This document shows, in pieces, positions 41,333 to 50,984 of a DNA stretch of 64,000 nt (position 1 is its first letter; each line of letters opens with the position of its first letter). This DNA is from Nematocida parisii ERTm1 (taxonomy: Eukaryota > Microsporidia), in NCBI RefSeq assembly GCF_000250985.1, contig NW_013524646.1:593913-657912 (forward strand), given 5' to 3'. The notes below the pieces were generated by a model. It had not been told where the DNA came from. It saw only the letters and a list, made by a program, of their open reading frames with translations, and did not search any database. Made by a program: the position numbers and the translations under genes.

Positions 41333-42955
41333 TTATTTTCTTTTCTGCTGATAGTGTGCTAAGAGAACGTCAGTTGATGGGTCAAACTCTGAAGCAGGCT
41401 GTTTTTTTTCTACTTTAGCAAGTATTTCTTTTGCTAATACCTTTCCTAACTCTACACCAAACTGGTCATACGAGTTAATGTCCCACACTTTTCCTTGAAC
41501 AAATATCTTGTGCTCGTACAGCGCAATCAGCATGCCAAGTGTGTGCGAGGTGAGATGGCTGTACATAATTGTAATGGATGGTCTGTTTCCACTGAAGTAC
41601 CTATCGCCCTCTGTCTCTTTTCCTAGCATAAGTGCTCTAGACTGTGCTAGGCAGTTGGAGACAAGCACATCGTGCGCAGTGGACATTCCCTTGCTGCCCT
41701 CTGTGTTTTTTCTTTCTGTTTCTACTCGTGGGTTAATAGGGACTAAAAACTCTAAAAGTGTTCTGACTGTTCCCTGGTGCAGCAGCTGGAAGTACGAGTG
41801 CTGCGAGTCTGTACCAACAGTCCCCCATATAACAGGTGCAGTCTGCATGGCAGGCCCCTTTTCAGTGAAATCTTCAGAGATAAGGCGCTCTCCGGCCTTT
41901 GTAACAGACTTTCCATTGCTTTCCATTTCACACTGTTGCAAGTATGCTGGGAAGAGCTTCATATAGTAGTCGTATGGGACTATACACTTGTTGTCGTACC
42001 CGTATTCATTTATGTATTTGCACTCCACCATTGCATGCAGCATAGGAATATTCTCTGTAATGGGAGTGTTTAAAAAGTGTGTATCTATCTCAGAAGCACC
42101 TTGCAAAAGCTCTAAAAAGGCAGCAAAGCCCATGCTCATTGCAGAGGTAAGCCCAACGCAACTCCAGAGGGAATATCTCCCTCCTACATAATCCCACATA
42201 TCCAGAACATTGCAATCTTCAATTCCAAAGGAAACTGCCTTGTCCTTTGCAGCAGACACTGCCAAGAAGTGAGATTTTATGATTTCTTTGTCTGTGTGGC
42301 CAGATGGATAGCTAGAAATAAGAGTGGAAACAGCAACTTTGGCATTTTCCAGCGTTTCCTGTGTGGTGAATGTTTTTGAGACTACAACAAAAACAGTCTC
42401 CTCTAGAGATATATCCATAAGAGCTGCATGTATTTCTTGCGAGTCTACATTTGAAACATACCTAAACTGCTTTCCTACATTTGCAGAGGCAGGTGGAATT
42501 GCAGATGTAAGAAGGCGGGGCCCTAGATCACTTCCCCCTATTCCTATTCCAATTACATTCTTAATTGTCTTTCCAGAGGCGCCCTTCATGCTGCCATTCT
42601 CAAAGTTGTTGCATATAACCTGCATTTTCTCTAATTCCATAACTATTTCTCTCTCTTCCTTTTCCAGGCCATCTGTGGTTCCTGTGCGCATTGCTTGAAT
42701 CACATTGACAGAGCGCAGCTTTACATGAAGAACCTGTCTGTCTTCTGTATAGTTTATTTTTTTACCCGAGAACATCTCCTTTACCTTGCCTTCGATGTCT
42801 ATTTTCTCCAGCTTTTCCTGCCACTTTTTGAAGTCGCTGTCATCAATGTGTGTTTTAGAGTAGTCAATGAGAATGCTTTCATTTTTGCTTTCTATAATTT
42901 TTACTAGCTTTGCAATCCTTGCATTGTCTGTGAACAAGGATTTAATTTCCTTCAT
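41333..42955 (-). CDS. PGI1: Glucose-6-phosphate isomerase
   Basis: A 540-residue cytosolic phosphoglucose isomerase that interconverts glucose-6-phosphate and fructose-6-phosphate. GIGIGGSDLGPRLLTSAI (sugar-phosphate binding), the SKTFTTQETLENA loop and GGRYSLWSCVGL are all visible, as are the C-terminal YDQFGVELGKVLA active-site helix and a basic end. Length matches the family. Microsporidia retain glycolysis mainly for the spore stage. Confidence 0.96.
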   Translation of the reverse strand: MKEIKSLFTDNARIAKLVKIIESKNESILIDYSKTHIDDSDFKKWQEKLEKIDIEGKVKEMFSGKKINYTEDRQVLHVKLRSVNVIQAMRTGTTDGLEKEEREIVMELEKMQVICNNFENGSMKGASGKTIKNVIGIGIGGSDLGPRLLTSAIPPASANVGKQFRYVSNVDSQEIHAALMDISLEETVFVVVSKTFTTQETLENAKVAVSTLISSYPSGHTDKEIIKSHFLAVSAAKDKAVSFGIEDCNVLDMWDYVGGRYSLWSCVGLTSAMSMGFAAFLELLQGASEIDTHFLNTPITENIPMLHAMVECKYINEYGYDNKCIVPYDYYMKLFPAYLQQCEMESNGKSVTKAGERLISEDFTEKGPAMQTAPVIWGTVGTDSQHSYFQLLHQGTVRTLLEFLVPINPRVETERKNTEGSKGMSTAHDVLVSNCLAQSRALMLGKETEGDRYFSGNRPSITIMYSHLTSHTLGMLIALYEHKIFVQGKVWDINSYDQFGVELGKVLAKEILAKVEKKQPASEFDPSTDVLLAHYQQKRK

Positions 42956-43393
42956 ACCACCTAAAAGAAGAAACTATTTATATGTAAGCGAATCTATTAC
43001 TGTTTTAGATTCTACCAATTACATCTGACACACCTTCAATCAGTTACTACCCATAAATAGAATTGCAGAGGAGTAACCAATCAATAGCCCGAAACATTCC
43101 ACCATAGACCATTCTAAATATAGTGATGGCCTTTTCACATTCTAATGTCTAGCGATGCAGGATCTTCTAGGCATATAAACCCAAAAACAAAAACATGCAT
43201 ATTTGGAGAGCTTTGCACTTATCCTCTAAATATAGATTTCTTGGCCATAATAAAATTCAAATCATGCAGCTTTCTTGTTTTTATACAATTTCAGTTATAA
43301 AGTCTTTTGTCTCTCTAAAATAGTTATTCTTTTAATATATATCTAACTTTATTTCTTACTCATTTGAGCAACTGTACGATTATTCTTATCTGG
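42956..43393. other. Intergenic spacer
   Basis: 438 bp between the PGI1 start and the WNK-like gene's stop. No gene, tRNA or repeat recognised. Confidence 0.65.
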
Positions 43394-45226
43394 TTAGCAT
43401 TTGCAGTGCCTAAATATTGCATTTCGGATTGCCCTGTAGGAAAAGACAGACAGATCAAGCTGCTCCCAATCCTCTTCCCGCAGAAGCTTAAGCTCTCCAA
43501 CGGTTCTTATATCCTGGCACTTTACCTTCTGTAGCCAGACGTTAAACATCTCTGGTCTTCCGTGGTTGTGCGCAGTTTCCATAAAAAGATCCTCTACGGT
43601 GCTTTCATTTGCATACTCCTTCATGCTTTCATCTATCCCTAGCATTTTCTCTTTGAATAGAGTGTATGCCTTCCCATAGAGAACATTCTTCATGGCCCTA
43701 GAAGCAAAAACTGGCAGCCCCAACATCTCCCAGTCCTCTTCTGTAAGCATCCGTAAGTCTCCTACTGTTTTTATATCTTGTTTTTTTAGAAGGCTTATCC
43801 ATCCCTCTGCTATGCTTTTTGCTCTTTTTGCAGACACTGCCACCTCAAAGACAAACTCGCTTATGGGCAGTGTGCTCTTAAAGTCCTTTATATAGCCGTC
43901 TCCGCTGTCCTCAGACCCTTCAGTTGGTGTCAATGCCCATGCAGATCCCGCCTCTGATCCTTCTTTCTCTTTGTTTAATTTATCTGTTTCCTCGCCTGTC
44001 TGCGGAGTGCTTGGTATGCTGCTATGCCCATCACCAGAAGTCTTTTCTTCTTTATTCTCCTCTTCTTCTCCTGTTTCGCCTATTTTAATGATTAAATTCT
44101 CCATGTGAGCCTTTATTAGCTCTATTTCGCCTTCCTCGGCCAGTCCCTCGTCTTCCATCTCCTTCACCACACTTTCTACTGTATCTGCATTTTTATTGAA
44201 GAAGAAAGAGACTTTCTTGCTGCTTCTGAAAAAGTGCATCTGGAATGCAAACTTGGTCTGGTCAAGAGTTGATGCCTTTACAGAAACACCGCCATCAGAG
44301 TCGTATATTTCCTCTGTTTTCTTCTGCAACTGATCAAGTCCTCTGTCGCTGTAGTACATTTCTTCAATTCCTTCTCCATCTAAATAGTCCTCTTCATCGC
44401 AGCGACACGGTTCAATTTCTTGCTCCTCCTCTGGGTAGAAAAAGTGCATGGCAAGAGTTTCCTCTAGAAGATGCGGAGTGTACTTACTGCCCAGTAAAGA
44501 AAGCACCACTTCCTTAAAGCAAGGCATGCTTATCTTCACAACCTGTGCAAGCACTTTATACTGCATCTCTTCACTCTCCATATCTGCATCTGAAAGCATT
44601 GTGAAGTCGCTTAGCACTTCTCCAGTCCCCAGAGAAAGAAGACTTATTCCTAACTCGCGCGTTCTTTCATCATCAGTCTGCGCCTCTGAGACACAATCCT
44701 CAATAATATCTCTCCAAATCGAGTCGCTGTGTATATATAGCTTCCCATCTTCTGAGATTGTTATGCTGTCCATGGCGACTCTATTTTTTATTTGGTCTTT
44801 TTCCAATTCTATAACTGCCACAAGAATTTTTCTGGATATACTGCATAGGAAGGGAGTGGGAAGTGCTTCACTTGGTTTATTTGAAAATAACAAAGGAAGC
44901 AACTTCTCTCCCCGCGGCTCTGTGATAATTGTAAGAATGCCTTTGTCCTCCCAAACTGCAATGATATTTGGCAAGTACTCTTTGTCTATAATACACTTGT
45001 TCTGTACTAGCCGATCAGTGCTTTCTTTTTGCGCATGTATCTCTATATAATCTATCCTTTTAAATGTTTCTGAATCTACTCCATTGTATATTTGAGTGTT
45101 CTTTGCGCTTCTCACTTTGTTTCCTTTGATCCATCTTCCAGTGTTTTTAAGCATTTCTAGATCGGCCTCCTTATTAATCCCTTCTCTTTTATCCATTTCT
45201 TTTTCTGTTGTTGCTCCGCGCAGCAT
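43394..45226 (-). CDS. WNK-like pseudokinase with OSR1-C-like and two SAM-like domains
   Basis: 610 residues from the preferred start (ATG 45226; the frame continues 28 codons upstream with a hydrophobic Tyr/Phe run). N-terminal sequence follows the WNK kinase order: TGRWIKG and YNGVDSETFKRIDYIEIHAQ as in the glycine loop and strand 3, then LPNIIAVWEDKGILTIITE as in the hinge region. HRD is replaced by NRVAMDS and no DFG-type triplet is present, so it is predicted to be inactive. An OSR1-C/PF2-like domain (FFFNKNADTVESVVKEMEDEGL) lies near residue 325. Two tandem SAM-like modules (VGDLRMLTEEDWEMLGL, VGELKLLREEDWEQLDL) form the C-terminus. A scaffold or regulator of kinase signalling is inferred. 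Confidence 0.65.
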   Translation of the reverse strand: MLRGATTEKEMDKREGINKEADLEMLKNTGRWIKGNKVRSAKNTQIYNGVDSETFKRIDYIEIHAQKESTDRLVQNKCIIDKEYLPNIIAVWEDKGILTIITEPRGEKLLPLLFSNKPSEALPTPFLCSISRKILVAVIELEKDQIKNRVAMDSITISEDGKLYIHSDSIWRDIIEDCVSEAQTDDERTRELGISLLSLGTGEVLSDFTMLSDADMESEEMQYKVLAQVVKISMPCFKEVVLSLLGSKYTPHLLEETLAMHFFYPEEEQEIEPCRCDEEDYLDGEGIEEMYYSDRGLDQLQKKTEEIYDSDGGVSVKASTLDQTKFAFQMHFFRSSKKVSFFFNKNADTVESVVKEMEDEGLAEEGEIELIKAHMENLIIKIGETGEEEENKEEKTSGDGHSSIPSTPQTGEETDKLNKEKEGSEAGSAWALTPTEGSEDSGDGYIKDFKSTLPISEFVFEVAVSAKRAKSIAEGWISLLKKQDIKTVGDLRMLTEEDWEMLGLPVFASRAMKNVLYGKAYTLFKEKMLGIDESMKEYANESTVEDLFMETAHNHGRPEMFNVWLQKVKCQDIRTVGELKLLREEDWEQLDLSVFSYRAIRNAIFRHCKC

Positions 45227-45659
45227 TGTGTAAAAATAAACTTTTGTAAATGTCTTTTGTGTTTTATGATTTATGTAATGGAAATAAAATAAACTACAAA
45301 ACATACACAAAACGTTCTAATAACAAGAAGGCGTGATCAGTAAATATGTTTTGGAGCTCTATCCAGCGCAGAGCAAGTGATACGATGCTTCTAGGCATGG
45401 GCATAGCAATAAATGGATGGTTCTGTATATATACTTGGTAGATCGCCATCGGATATAATACATATATAATTATATCTGATGAATATATTTATAATAAAAT
45501 ACTTCTGAATAGGTTTATCTAAATACTTGTAAGAAAATAAACTACACATAAAAATAAATATTATGTAAAAATAGAATGCTAATTGGTTTTCGTAGATGTT
45601 TATTTAAGTTTAAAATACCCTAAGCTCCTTTTTGCAGAATGAACACTTTCTTTAAAGTC
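45227..45659. other. Intergenic spacer
   Basis: 433 bp upstream of the WNK-like gene and downstream of RanGAP. AT-rich; nothing recognised. Confidence 0.65.
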
Positions 45660-46772
45660 TTATTCTTTCTGTATAACTATTTCAGAAATCTGTTCTTCAA
45701 GCTTTCTTATGATTTCTTCGTCTGATACGGTCTTTTCCTTCTCCTCGGATGAGAAAACTAGCTCATCATCTTCTTCTTCGAACTCTATTTCACATGTTGT
45801 TATTTCTGCCTCTTTTTTAATTTGTGATATTTCATCCTTTCCTATTTCATTTCCTGTTAGAATAAACTTCGTATGGCATATTTTTTTTATAATTGCTCGG
45901 ATACTATCCAGTGACTCTTCTGTAATATCGTTATATGACATATCGATCTCTTTCTCTGAAACAAGCTCCCCCTGTATGTATATGTGCTCGGGAAGTGCAC
46001 TGGCAAGTACTTCCACTCCTTTGTCTGACATCATGCAGTCCGCTATATTCAAATACTCAATTGGCCAAGATTTCATTGCCTGCGACAGTACAGTAGAGCC
46101 GTACTCTAATAAAAAGTTGTCTGATATGTCCAAAATACGCATGTTTAACGTGCTTAGAGAAGTCAGAAGGTTTCCTGTGTTTATGCTGTTGATGCTGTTC
46201 TGATATATCTTCAGTGCATCAAAGCAAGGGAAAAGGGATAAAGCCTTTCCTAGCTTAGTGGCAGATTCTTCCAGGCGGTTTCTACCCACCTCTAAAGACT
46301 CCAATACTTTACTTTCTTTAGACAGATTCTCCAATGCCTGGGACAAGAACTCTCCTCCATCTATTCCTATCCCGTTATTATTCATTACTAGATGCTTTAA
46401 TAAATGCATTTTTTCTATCATCGGGGAAAGTATTTCCATTCCGTGTAGCGACAATGCATTATCTGAAATGTCAAAGTATACTATTTTCTTTAGTGGAGTA
46501 AGATACTTTACAATGCTTTGTAAACTGGGATAGACCTGCTCCTTTACTCTCTGTGTAAAAATACCTTTGAATATTACTATTTCCATCTCTTCTATTTTTG
46601 ATAGCTCAATAAGCACGGCCTCTAATGCATCGGGTGAGAATGAGTTTTCACTTAAGTCTATCCCCTTAAGAGTCTCTGCCGACTTTTTTATTCTTTCAAC
46701 CAAACCATGCACATCCTCTGCTGTATTATACATCTTCTTCTCCTCTGCTATACTTATAATTTGCATATTCAA
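45660..46772 (-). CDS. RNA1: Ran GTPase-activating protein (RanGAP/Rna1)
   Basis: A 370-residue leucine-rich-repeat protein with the ribonuclease-inhibitor-like LRRs of RanGAP and its acidic C-terminal tail (EFEEEDDELVFSSEE). The catalytic neighbourhood FTQRVKEQVYPSL places an Arg at residue 75, in the position of the Rna1 key Arg, and the repeat LxxLxMNNNGI-type units follow. RanGAP stimulates GTP hydrolysis by Ran in the cytoplasm and so drives nuclear transport. The tail runs on into a short coiled-coil-like end rather than stopping in the acidic patch. Start ATG 46772; MNMQ.. leaves ATG 46766 as an alternative. Confidence 0.85.
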   Translation of the reverse strand: MNMQIISIAEEKKMYNTAEDVHGLVERIKKSAETLKGIDLSENSFSPDALEAVLIELSKIEEMEIVIFKGIFTQRVKEQVYPSLQSIVKYLTPLKKIVYFDISDNALSLHGMEILSPMIEKMHLLKHLVMNNNGIGIDGGEFLSQALENLSKESKVLESLEVGRNRLEESATKLGKALSLFPCFDALKIYQNSINSINTGNLLTSLSTLNMRILDISDNFLLEYGSTVLSQAMKSWPIEYLNIADCMMSDKGVEVLASALPEHIYIQGELVSEKEIDMSYNDITEESLDSIRAIIKKICHTKFILTGNEIGKDEISQIKKEAEITTCEIEFEEEDDELVFSSEEKEKTVSDEEIIRKLEEQISEIVIQKE

Positions 46773-47059
46773 ATTTTTCTATTACGCTATATTTATCTTG
46801 TTTAGGGCAATAAAAGAAACTCATAATACGCAACAGTAAACAAACACAACCCTAACTTTCTTACTATAACCATTGCACATGTTTGTGTGTAACCCGAATT
46901 AACCCAAATATATCCCTGGAAATTCACTCCACCAATTATTTTATATGTAAATAAAGAAGGCACTCTCTATGAATAATTATAGTTTACTTTTAAATGCAAA
47001 GCTTCCAGTACTATAGCTTAATTACTAATGTTTATACTACATTGTACTTTATTTATAAT

Positions 47060-47287
47060 TTAGTTCCCATCCGCTGCTATGTAATATACCTCTTTGCTTG
47101 CATCTGCTGGTATTTCTCCTATGTCTATCTCTCTGTCTTTTATGCATTTTTTTTCTGTCCACAGCTCAGAATACTTCAGTTTTATTAAATCTGCTGTTTC
47201 TTTCTTTGAATACATCTTCACATTTCTTCTTATATCTTTGTACAACTTTTCATATAATTCTGCTCTCTTCCTTGCTTTTCTGCTCAT
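47060..47287 (-). CDS. Small basic protein of unknown function
   Basis: A 75-residue frame beginning MSRKARKRAELYEKLYKD, a highly basic helical start, followed by an acidic C-terminal half. It sits 7 bp downstream of the stop of the gene at 47295 in the same direction, which fits the tight spacing of this block. No family recognised. The 287-bp spacer on its 3' side contains ACCCGAATTAACCCAAAT at about 46892. Confidence 0.55.
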   Translation of the reverse strand: MSRKARKRAELYEKLYKDIRRNVKMYSKKETADLIKLKYSELWTEKKCIKDREIDIGEIPADASKEVYYIAADGN

Positions 47288-47294
47288 TTATTTT

Positions 47295-47984
47295 TTACAG
47301 GAATATGTTTATATTTGATAAAATGTCCGGGTAATAATAAAGGAAAGTGCATTTTGAATTAATTAACTTTCCAGAAAGCATAATGTATATGTTTTTTGCA
47401 TCGATTTTACTTTCTATTTTTAGATAAGCGCGGTTCTCTCTGGATACAGCCTTTTCTACTGAATACTCATGGAAATAGTTGAGAAGTGTTTCTTCTGTTT
47501 CTTGTATGTTTATAATACAAAGTGTGTGGGAAACAGCTTTGGATAAAAACAGCTCGCATGGGAAATAAGCAGGCCTGTTGTCAAGAGACAGCCTGTATAT
47601 ATCATCACTAAGTAAAGGAAGCATGTCCTTTGGCAATGATTCTATCAGCGAAGATATCCATGGAAATGACACTATTATGATATACCACTTGAGCAGATGT
47701 TTATGCTTGCTTAATGAGTGTATTTCTGGAAAACAATCATTTAAGTATTTTACTGTGGCAATTATTTCAGAATTGTCAATTGGTCCAATTATTTTTGTGT
47801 ATAAGAGTGGAGCCATTTTATTCTCTTCATCTGGTGGGGATAGCTCGTCCTGCAACTTAAAGTAAGTTATGTGTGATATTTCTTCTATGGAATATTTTCT
47901 GTGGGATGATTCACTCGCACTTCCGGTAAAGAATGCATTTACATTTGCTTTATATATTTTTAGTAAATCTTCTGGTGCCTTCAT
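47295..47984 (-). CDS. Unrecognised protein
   Basis: A 229-residue protein of mixed composition with a hydrophobic stretch (LLKWYIIIVSFPWISSLI, about residue 98-115) that may be buried or a weak TM segment. No motif I recognise. Its start codon lies 3 bp from that of MUS81 on the other strand, one of the closest divergent pairs in the window. ATG 47984 is the first in frame. Confidence 0.65.
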   Translation of the reverse strand: MKAPEDLLKIYKANVNAFFTGSASESSHRKYSIEEISHITYFKLQDELSPPDEENKMAPLLYTKIIGPIDNSEIIATVKYLNDCFPEIHSLSKHKHLLKWYIIIVSFPWISSLIESLPKDMLPLLSDDIYRLSLDNRPAYFPCELFLSKAVSHTLCIINIQETEETLLNYFHEYSVEKAVSRENRAYLKIESKIDAKNIYIMLSGKLINSKCTFLYYYPDILSNINIFL

Positions 47985-47987
47985 TTA

Positions 47988-49706
47988 ATGAGTACTCATG
48001 GAAAAGAAATAACAAAGTATAAGGACAAAGTATTAAACGTGCTTGAGAAATTAGTAGAAAAGGAAAAAGTTTATTCAAAAGTATCTGGTGTTACTTTTAG
48101 GTTCATCCGGTATAAGAGAGCACTGAAAGAGTGTCTTATTCATGAGGGAAGCATGGAGAGTTCGGCAGATCTTGTTAATGTCAAGCACATAGGAAAGAGT
48201 ATAGCAAGTGAAATTGTTAAAGAAATAGAAAAATATGAGAGTTCTTGTGAAAGCCCAGCGAACAACTGCAAGGAAGAAAATGAAGAGGAGAAGGAGGAAC
48301 TAATTATTATATCAGATAACTCTAGTGTTTTTGAAGAAACTGCAAATCTATTGCAGAAAAGACAGACTCTAGCTCAAAATGAAAATAATGTGAGTGACAG
48401 TATATTTACTTCTAAAAAAGCAGAAGTATCGAATGAAATAATTAGTAAATATGCACAGAATGGAGAAGGGCCGAAGATACGGGAGAAGAAAGTTGGGTAT
48501 GTATTTACAGTTAAAAACAAGAATATGCAGATTAAAACTCCTGTTCCATTTACACTAGGCCATCTCATTCTTGATGGGTTGACTGGTGAGGATACACATA
48601 ATAAATCAATTGATATTGGGTCATTGCGGTATGTGTGCTTGGAGAGGGCAAGAAAGTACAGTTTGTTATATGGCAGCAGAGCACTATTTGAATCCACTGA
48701 GAAAAGAATAAAACACTTTTCAAAGATACTTTTAAGGCACGGCCTTATAGAAGACCACCAAAACAGCATTTCTATAACCGAAATGGGAAAGAGCGCAGCA
48801 AGGCTTCTATCAAGCACATGTAGATCTTATAATAAAGGAATTAATGGCATCTTGGGCAGCAGATACATAGAGAACCCAAGCGATGTTCAAGATGGGACTC
48901 AGATAGATTTAGAGTCAGCAGATATTCAGCCTATGCTATTGATTGACATAAGAGAAAAGAAGACACGAGAAGACCCGTACTTCTTTCATTTTTTTCTATC
49001 ACATGCAGGTGTTAATACAGAGACTAGAGTCTTGTCTATTGGGGATTTTCTTTGGTCGTACGTAAAAAACATGCAAGAATACTACTGCAATCTATTAATA
49101 GAAAGAAAGACTATTCGTGATCTACTCCAGTCTGTGCGGGATGGAAGGTATAGAGAACAAAAAGAACGATTGCTAAGCCTGCCCGGCAACAAAATGTATT
49201 GTATAGAAGGGAACTACCCTATGGAGAAATCTGTTGTTAAAATGATGTACACTGTAGCTTATGGGCTAATCTCAAGCGGTTTTATAGTTGTTAACCCATG
49301 GAAGGTTGAAGAGACTCTTTTTATAATAGAAAAAGCACACAGAATTGTAACAAATAAAGTAAACAAGAGGGACGTTCTGCCCGAATACAGCAGCGATGGA
49401 AATGCGACAAAAAAAGATGAAAACGGGGGTTTACTTGAAAATTTATTAACGAATCTTCATAGAAAAAAGCTTACTGACTACACAGAAATTGAGCAATCAT
49501 TAATTATCCTGCAGTCTATAAAAGGGGTTTCTTATAACACCGCTAGTACCATAGTTTCTAAAATAGGAAGGCTTTCTGTGCTGATTAAAAAAGGCACAGA
49601 CCGGCAGTCTCTTCTAGAAGAGTTGGCTTGCCTGCCTACGACAAAAAAAAACAGAACTCTTGGGACAAAAAAAGCCCACTCTATTCTTATGTCTCTTGGC
49701 TTATAA
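47988..49706 (+). CDS. MUS81: MUS81 structure-specific endonuclease
   Basis: A 572-residue XPF-family nuclease. The catalytic ERKTIRDLLQSVRDGRYREQKERL (ERK-x3-D motif near residue 368) is typical of MUS81, and the upstream LLIDIREKK gives the other acidic metal-site residue. An N-terminal helix-hairpin-helix-like stretch (about 1-85) and a C-terminal HhH (GVSYNTASTIVSKIG) are present. It cleaves branched DNA such as replication forks and recombination intermediates with an EME1-type partner. The TAA stop overlaps the palindrome TTATAA shared with the RhoGAP gene. Start is 3 bp from the neighbouring divergent start. Confidence 0.9.
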   Translation: MSTHGKEITKYKDKVLNVLEKLVEKEKVYSKVSGVTFRFIRYKRALKECLIHEGSMESSADLVNVKHIGKSIASEIVKEIEKYESSCESPANNCKEENEEEKEELIIISDNSSVFEETANLLQKRQTLAQNENNVSDSIFTSKKAEVSNEIISKYAQNGEGPKIREKKVGYVFTVKNKNMQIKTPVPFTLGHLILDGLTGEDTHNKSIDIGSLRYVCLERARKYSLLYGSRALFESTEKRIKHFSKILLRHGLIEDHQNSISITEMGKSAARLLSSTCRSYNKGINGILGSRYIENPSDVQDGTQIDLESADIQPMLLIDIREKKTREDPYFFHFFLSHAGVNTETRVLSIGDFLWSYVKNMQEYYCNLLIERKTIRDLLQSVRDGRYREQKERLLSLPGNKMYCIEGNYPMEKSVVKMMYTVAYGLISSGFIVVNPWKVEETLFIIEKAHRIVTNKVNKRDVLPEYSSDGNATKKDENGGLLENLLTNLHRKKLTDYTEIEQSLIILQSIKGVSYNTASTIVSKIGRLSVLIKKGTDRQSLLEELACLPTTKKNRTLGTKKAHSILMSLGL

Positions 49707-50633
49707 TGATAGAAGAAAAATCTGTGGACTATTCTCCAAAAAAAACTCAAGAAGATCCTTTAGCTTTTCCATGATTTCTTTGAAGTTTGCATCAACAATG
49801 TTGCACTCTTCGTCTATAAAGAATATTGGAGCAAAGACCACTGAAATATTTTTAAATTTCAGCTTGCTGTTCTCCATTGTAATCAATGAATAAAGAAAAT
49901 TGCACGTTACTTCAAGAAGCTCTTGTTTTTGTGTGGGGACAGCAAATGCTAGTATGAACTTGCACAGCTGTATTTTAGTTTCCTTGCAGCTGACATTTCC
50001 TATTTTTATGTACTCATTGATGTATTTGGTTGAAAAGAATGGGTTCTTTGTTTTAAGGATCATTTTGTAAACAGAAGCAATGGTTTCTACATCAAACTCC
50101 TTTAAGTTGTATGAAATAATCTTAATAATTTCCTGGTTCTTCTTTTCTTTCTCCTCTGGGCATTTTTCAGAGTTTGGGGATAATGTAGTAAATGTTATGT
50201 TGTTTAGATTATGCCAAAGCTGCTTGACTTCTTTTACAGATGCACTTTGTCTGAATAGCTCTGGGTGCTTTTTTAGATCTACTATATCAATTACCTTCAT
50301 CAGTGCTTCCAAATCAGCAGTTACTTGAAGAGTTTTTGTGCAAAATCGATAGTGTGTTGTTACTGGCTTTATTGTAGAATCAGGATTTATGCCGTTTCCT
50401 TGGATTAGTTTTATTACTATTTGCAGAATTTTATATATTGTGCTACTTATCTTCCTTTTTCGTATATTTCTATCTATTACACTCTCAGCTACTATCTCAT
50501 TTAATACATCCGCGCGAAAAAACTCAACGTATAGTGCTCCGTTGCTTTCTATCAAAGTTTTTTTGTACTCATTTGCTTCTGCTGGCAATAACGAGTTTAA
50601 AGTGTGCTGTTCGCTCTGTCTTTCCATATCCAT
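49701..50633 (-). CDS. RhoGAP-domain protein
   Basis: A 310-residue protein with a diverged RhoGAP domain at about 110-300. HPELFRQSASVKEVKQLWHNL matches the family segment with the catalytic Arg (GIFRxSGS). The later FLYSLITMENSKLKFKNISVVFAPIFF matches the conserved NkMt-x-x-NLAxVFxP segment. It should stimulate GTP hydrolysis by a Rho/Cdc42-type GTPase; no GTPase gene is in this window. The N-terminal 100 residues are unassigned. Its TAA occupies 49701-49703, so it meets MUS81 tail to tail. Confidence 0.8.
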   Translation of the reverse strand: MDMERQSEQHTLNSLLPAEANEYKKTLIESNGALYVEFFRADVLNEIVAESVIDRNIRKRKISSTIYKILQIVIKLIQGNGINPDSTIKPVTTHYRFCTKTLQVTADLEALMKVIDIVDLKKHPELFRQSASVKEVKQLWHNLNNITFTTLSPNSEKCPEEKEKKNQEIIKIISYNLKEFDVETIASVYKMILKTKNPFFSTKYINEYIKIGNVSCKETKIQLCKFILAFAVPTQKQELLEVTCNFLYSLITMENSKLKFKNISVVFAPIFFIDEECNIVDANFKEIMEKLKDLLEFFLENSPQIFLLSL

Positions 50634-50670
50634 ATTTGTTTTATATTATTTGTGGTTAAATGTTTCATTC

Positions 50671-50970
50671 TCAACATAACCCATTCTTTCTATCCTGTTC
50701 TAATAAAGCATCCTCTAGTAGGTCCTTAAGCCTTCTTTTGTGATCCCTTGACTTTCGGTGCTTATCAAGCGTGTTGGCCTCCATTACTCTATCGCATTCT
50801 ATACACCGTGCGTGCTTGGGGTTTTCTATTGGCTCGCTGATGTTTTCCTCCACTCTTTTTCGTATTTCGTCATAGTCCTTTGCTCTGTTTCTCAGCTTGC
50901 ATCCTATGCTGGTTGTTCTATGCGTTGACCTTTTGTTGTTTGTTGTCTTTGACGGTTTTCTTTGCGCCAT
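50671..50970 (-). CDS. BUD20: Bud20-type zinc-finger ribosome-biogenesis protein
   Basis: A 99-residue protein with one finger of the form C-x2-C-x12-H-x5-H (CIECDRVMEANTLDKHRKSRDH) followed by KRRLKDLLEDALLEQD, the Bud20/ZNF593 pattern. A basic N-terminus precedes it. Bud20 shuttles with pre-60S particles and helps export them. It lies 14 bp from the DNA polymerase alpha start on the other strand and 37 bp upstream of the RhoGAP start, in the same minus-strand direction. Confidence 0.85.
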   Translation of the reverse strand: MAQRKPSKTTNNKRSTHRTTSIGCKLRNRAKDYDEIRKRVEENISEPIENPKHARCIECDRVMEANTLDKHRKSRDHKRRLKDLLEDALLEQDRKNGLC

Positions 50971-50984
50971 TGTAAAATTATTTT

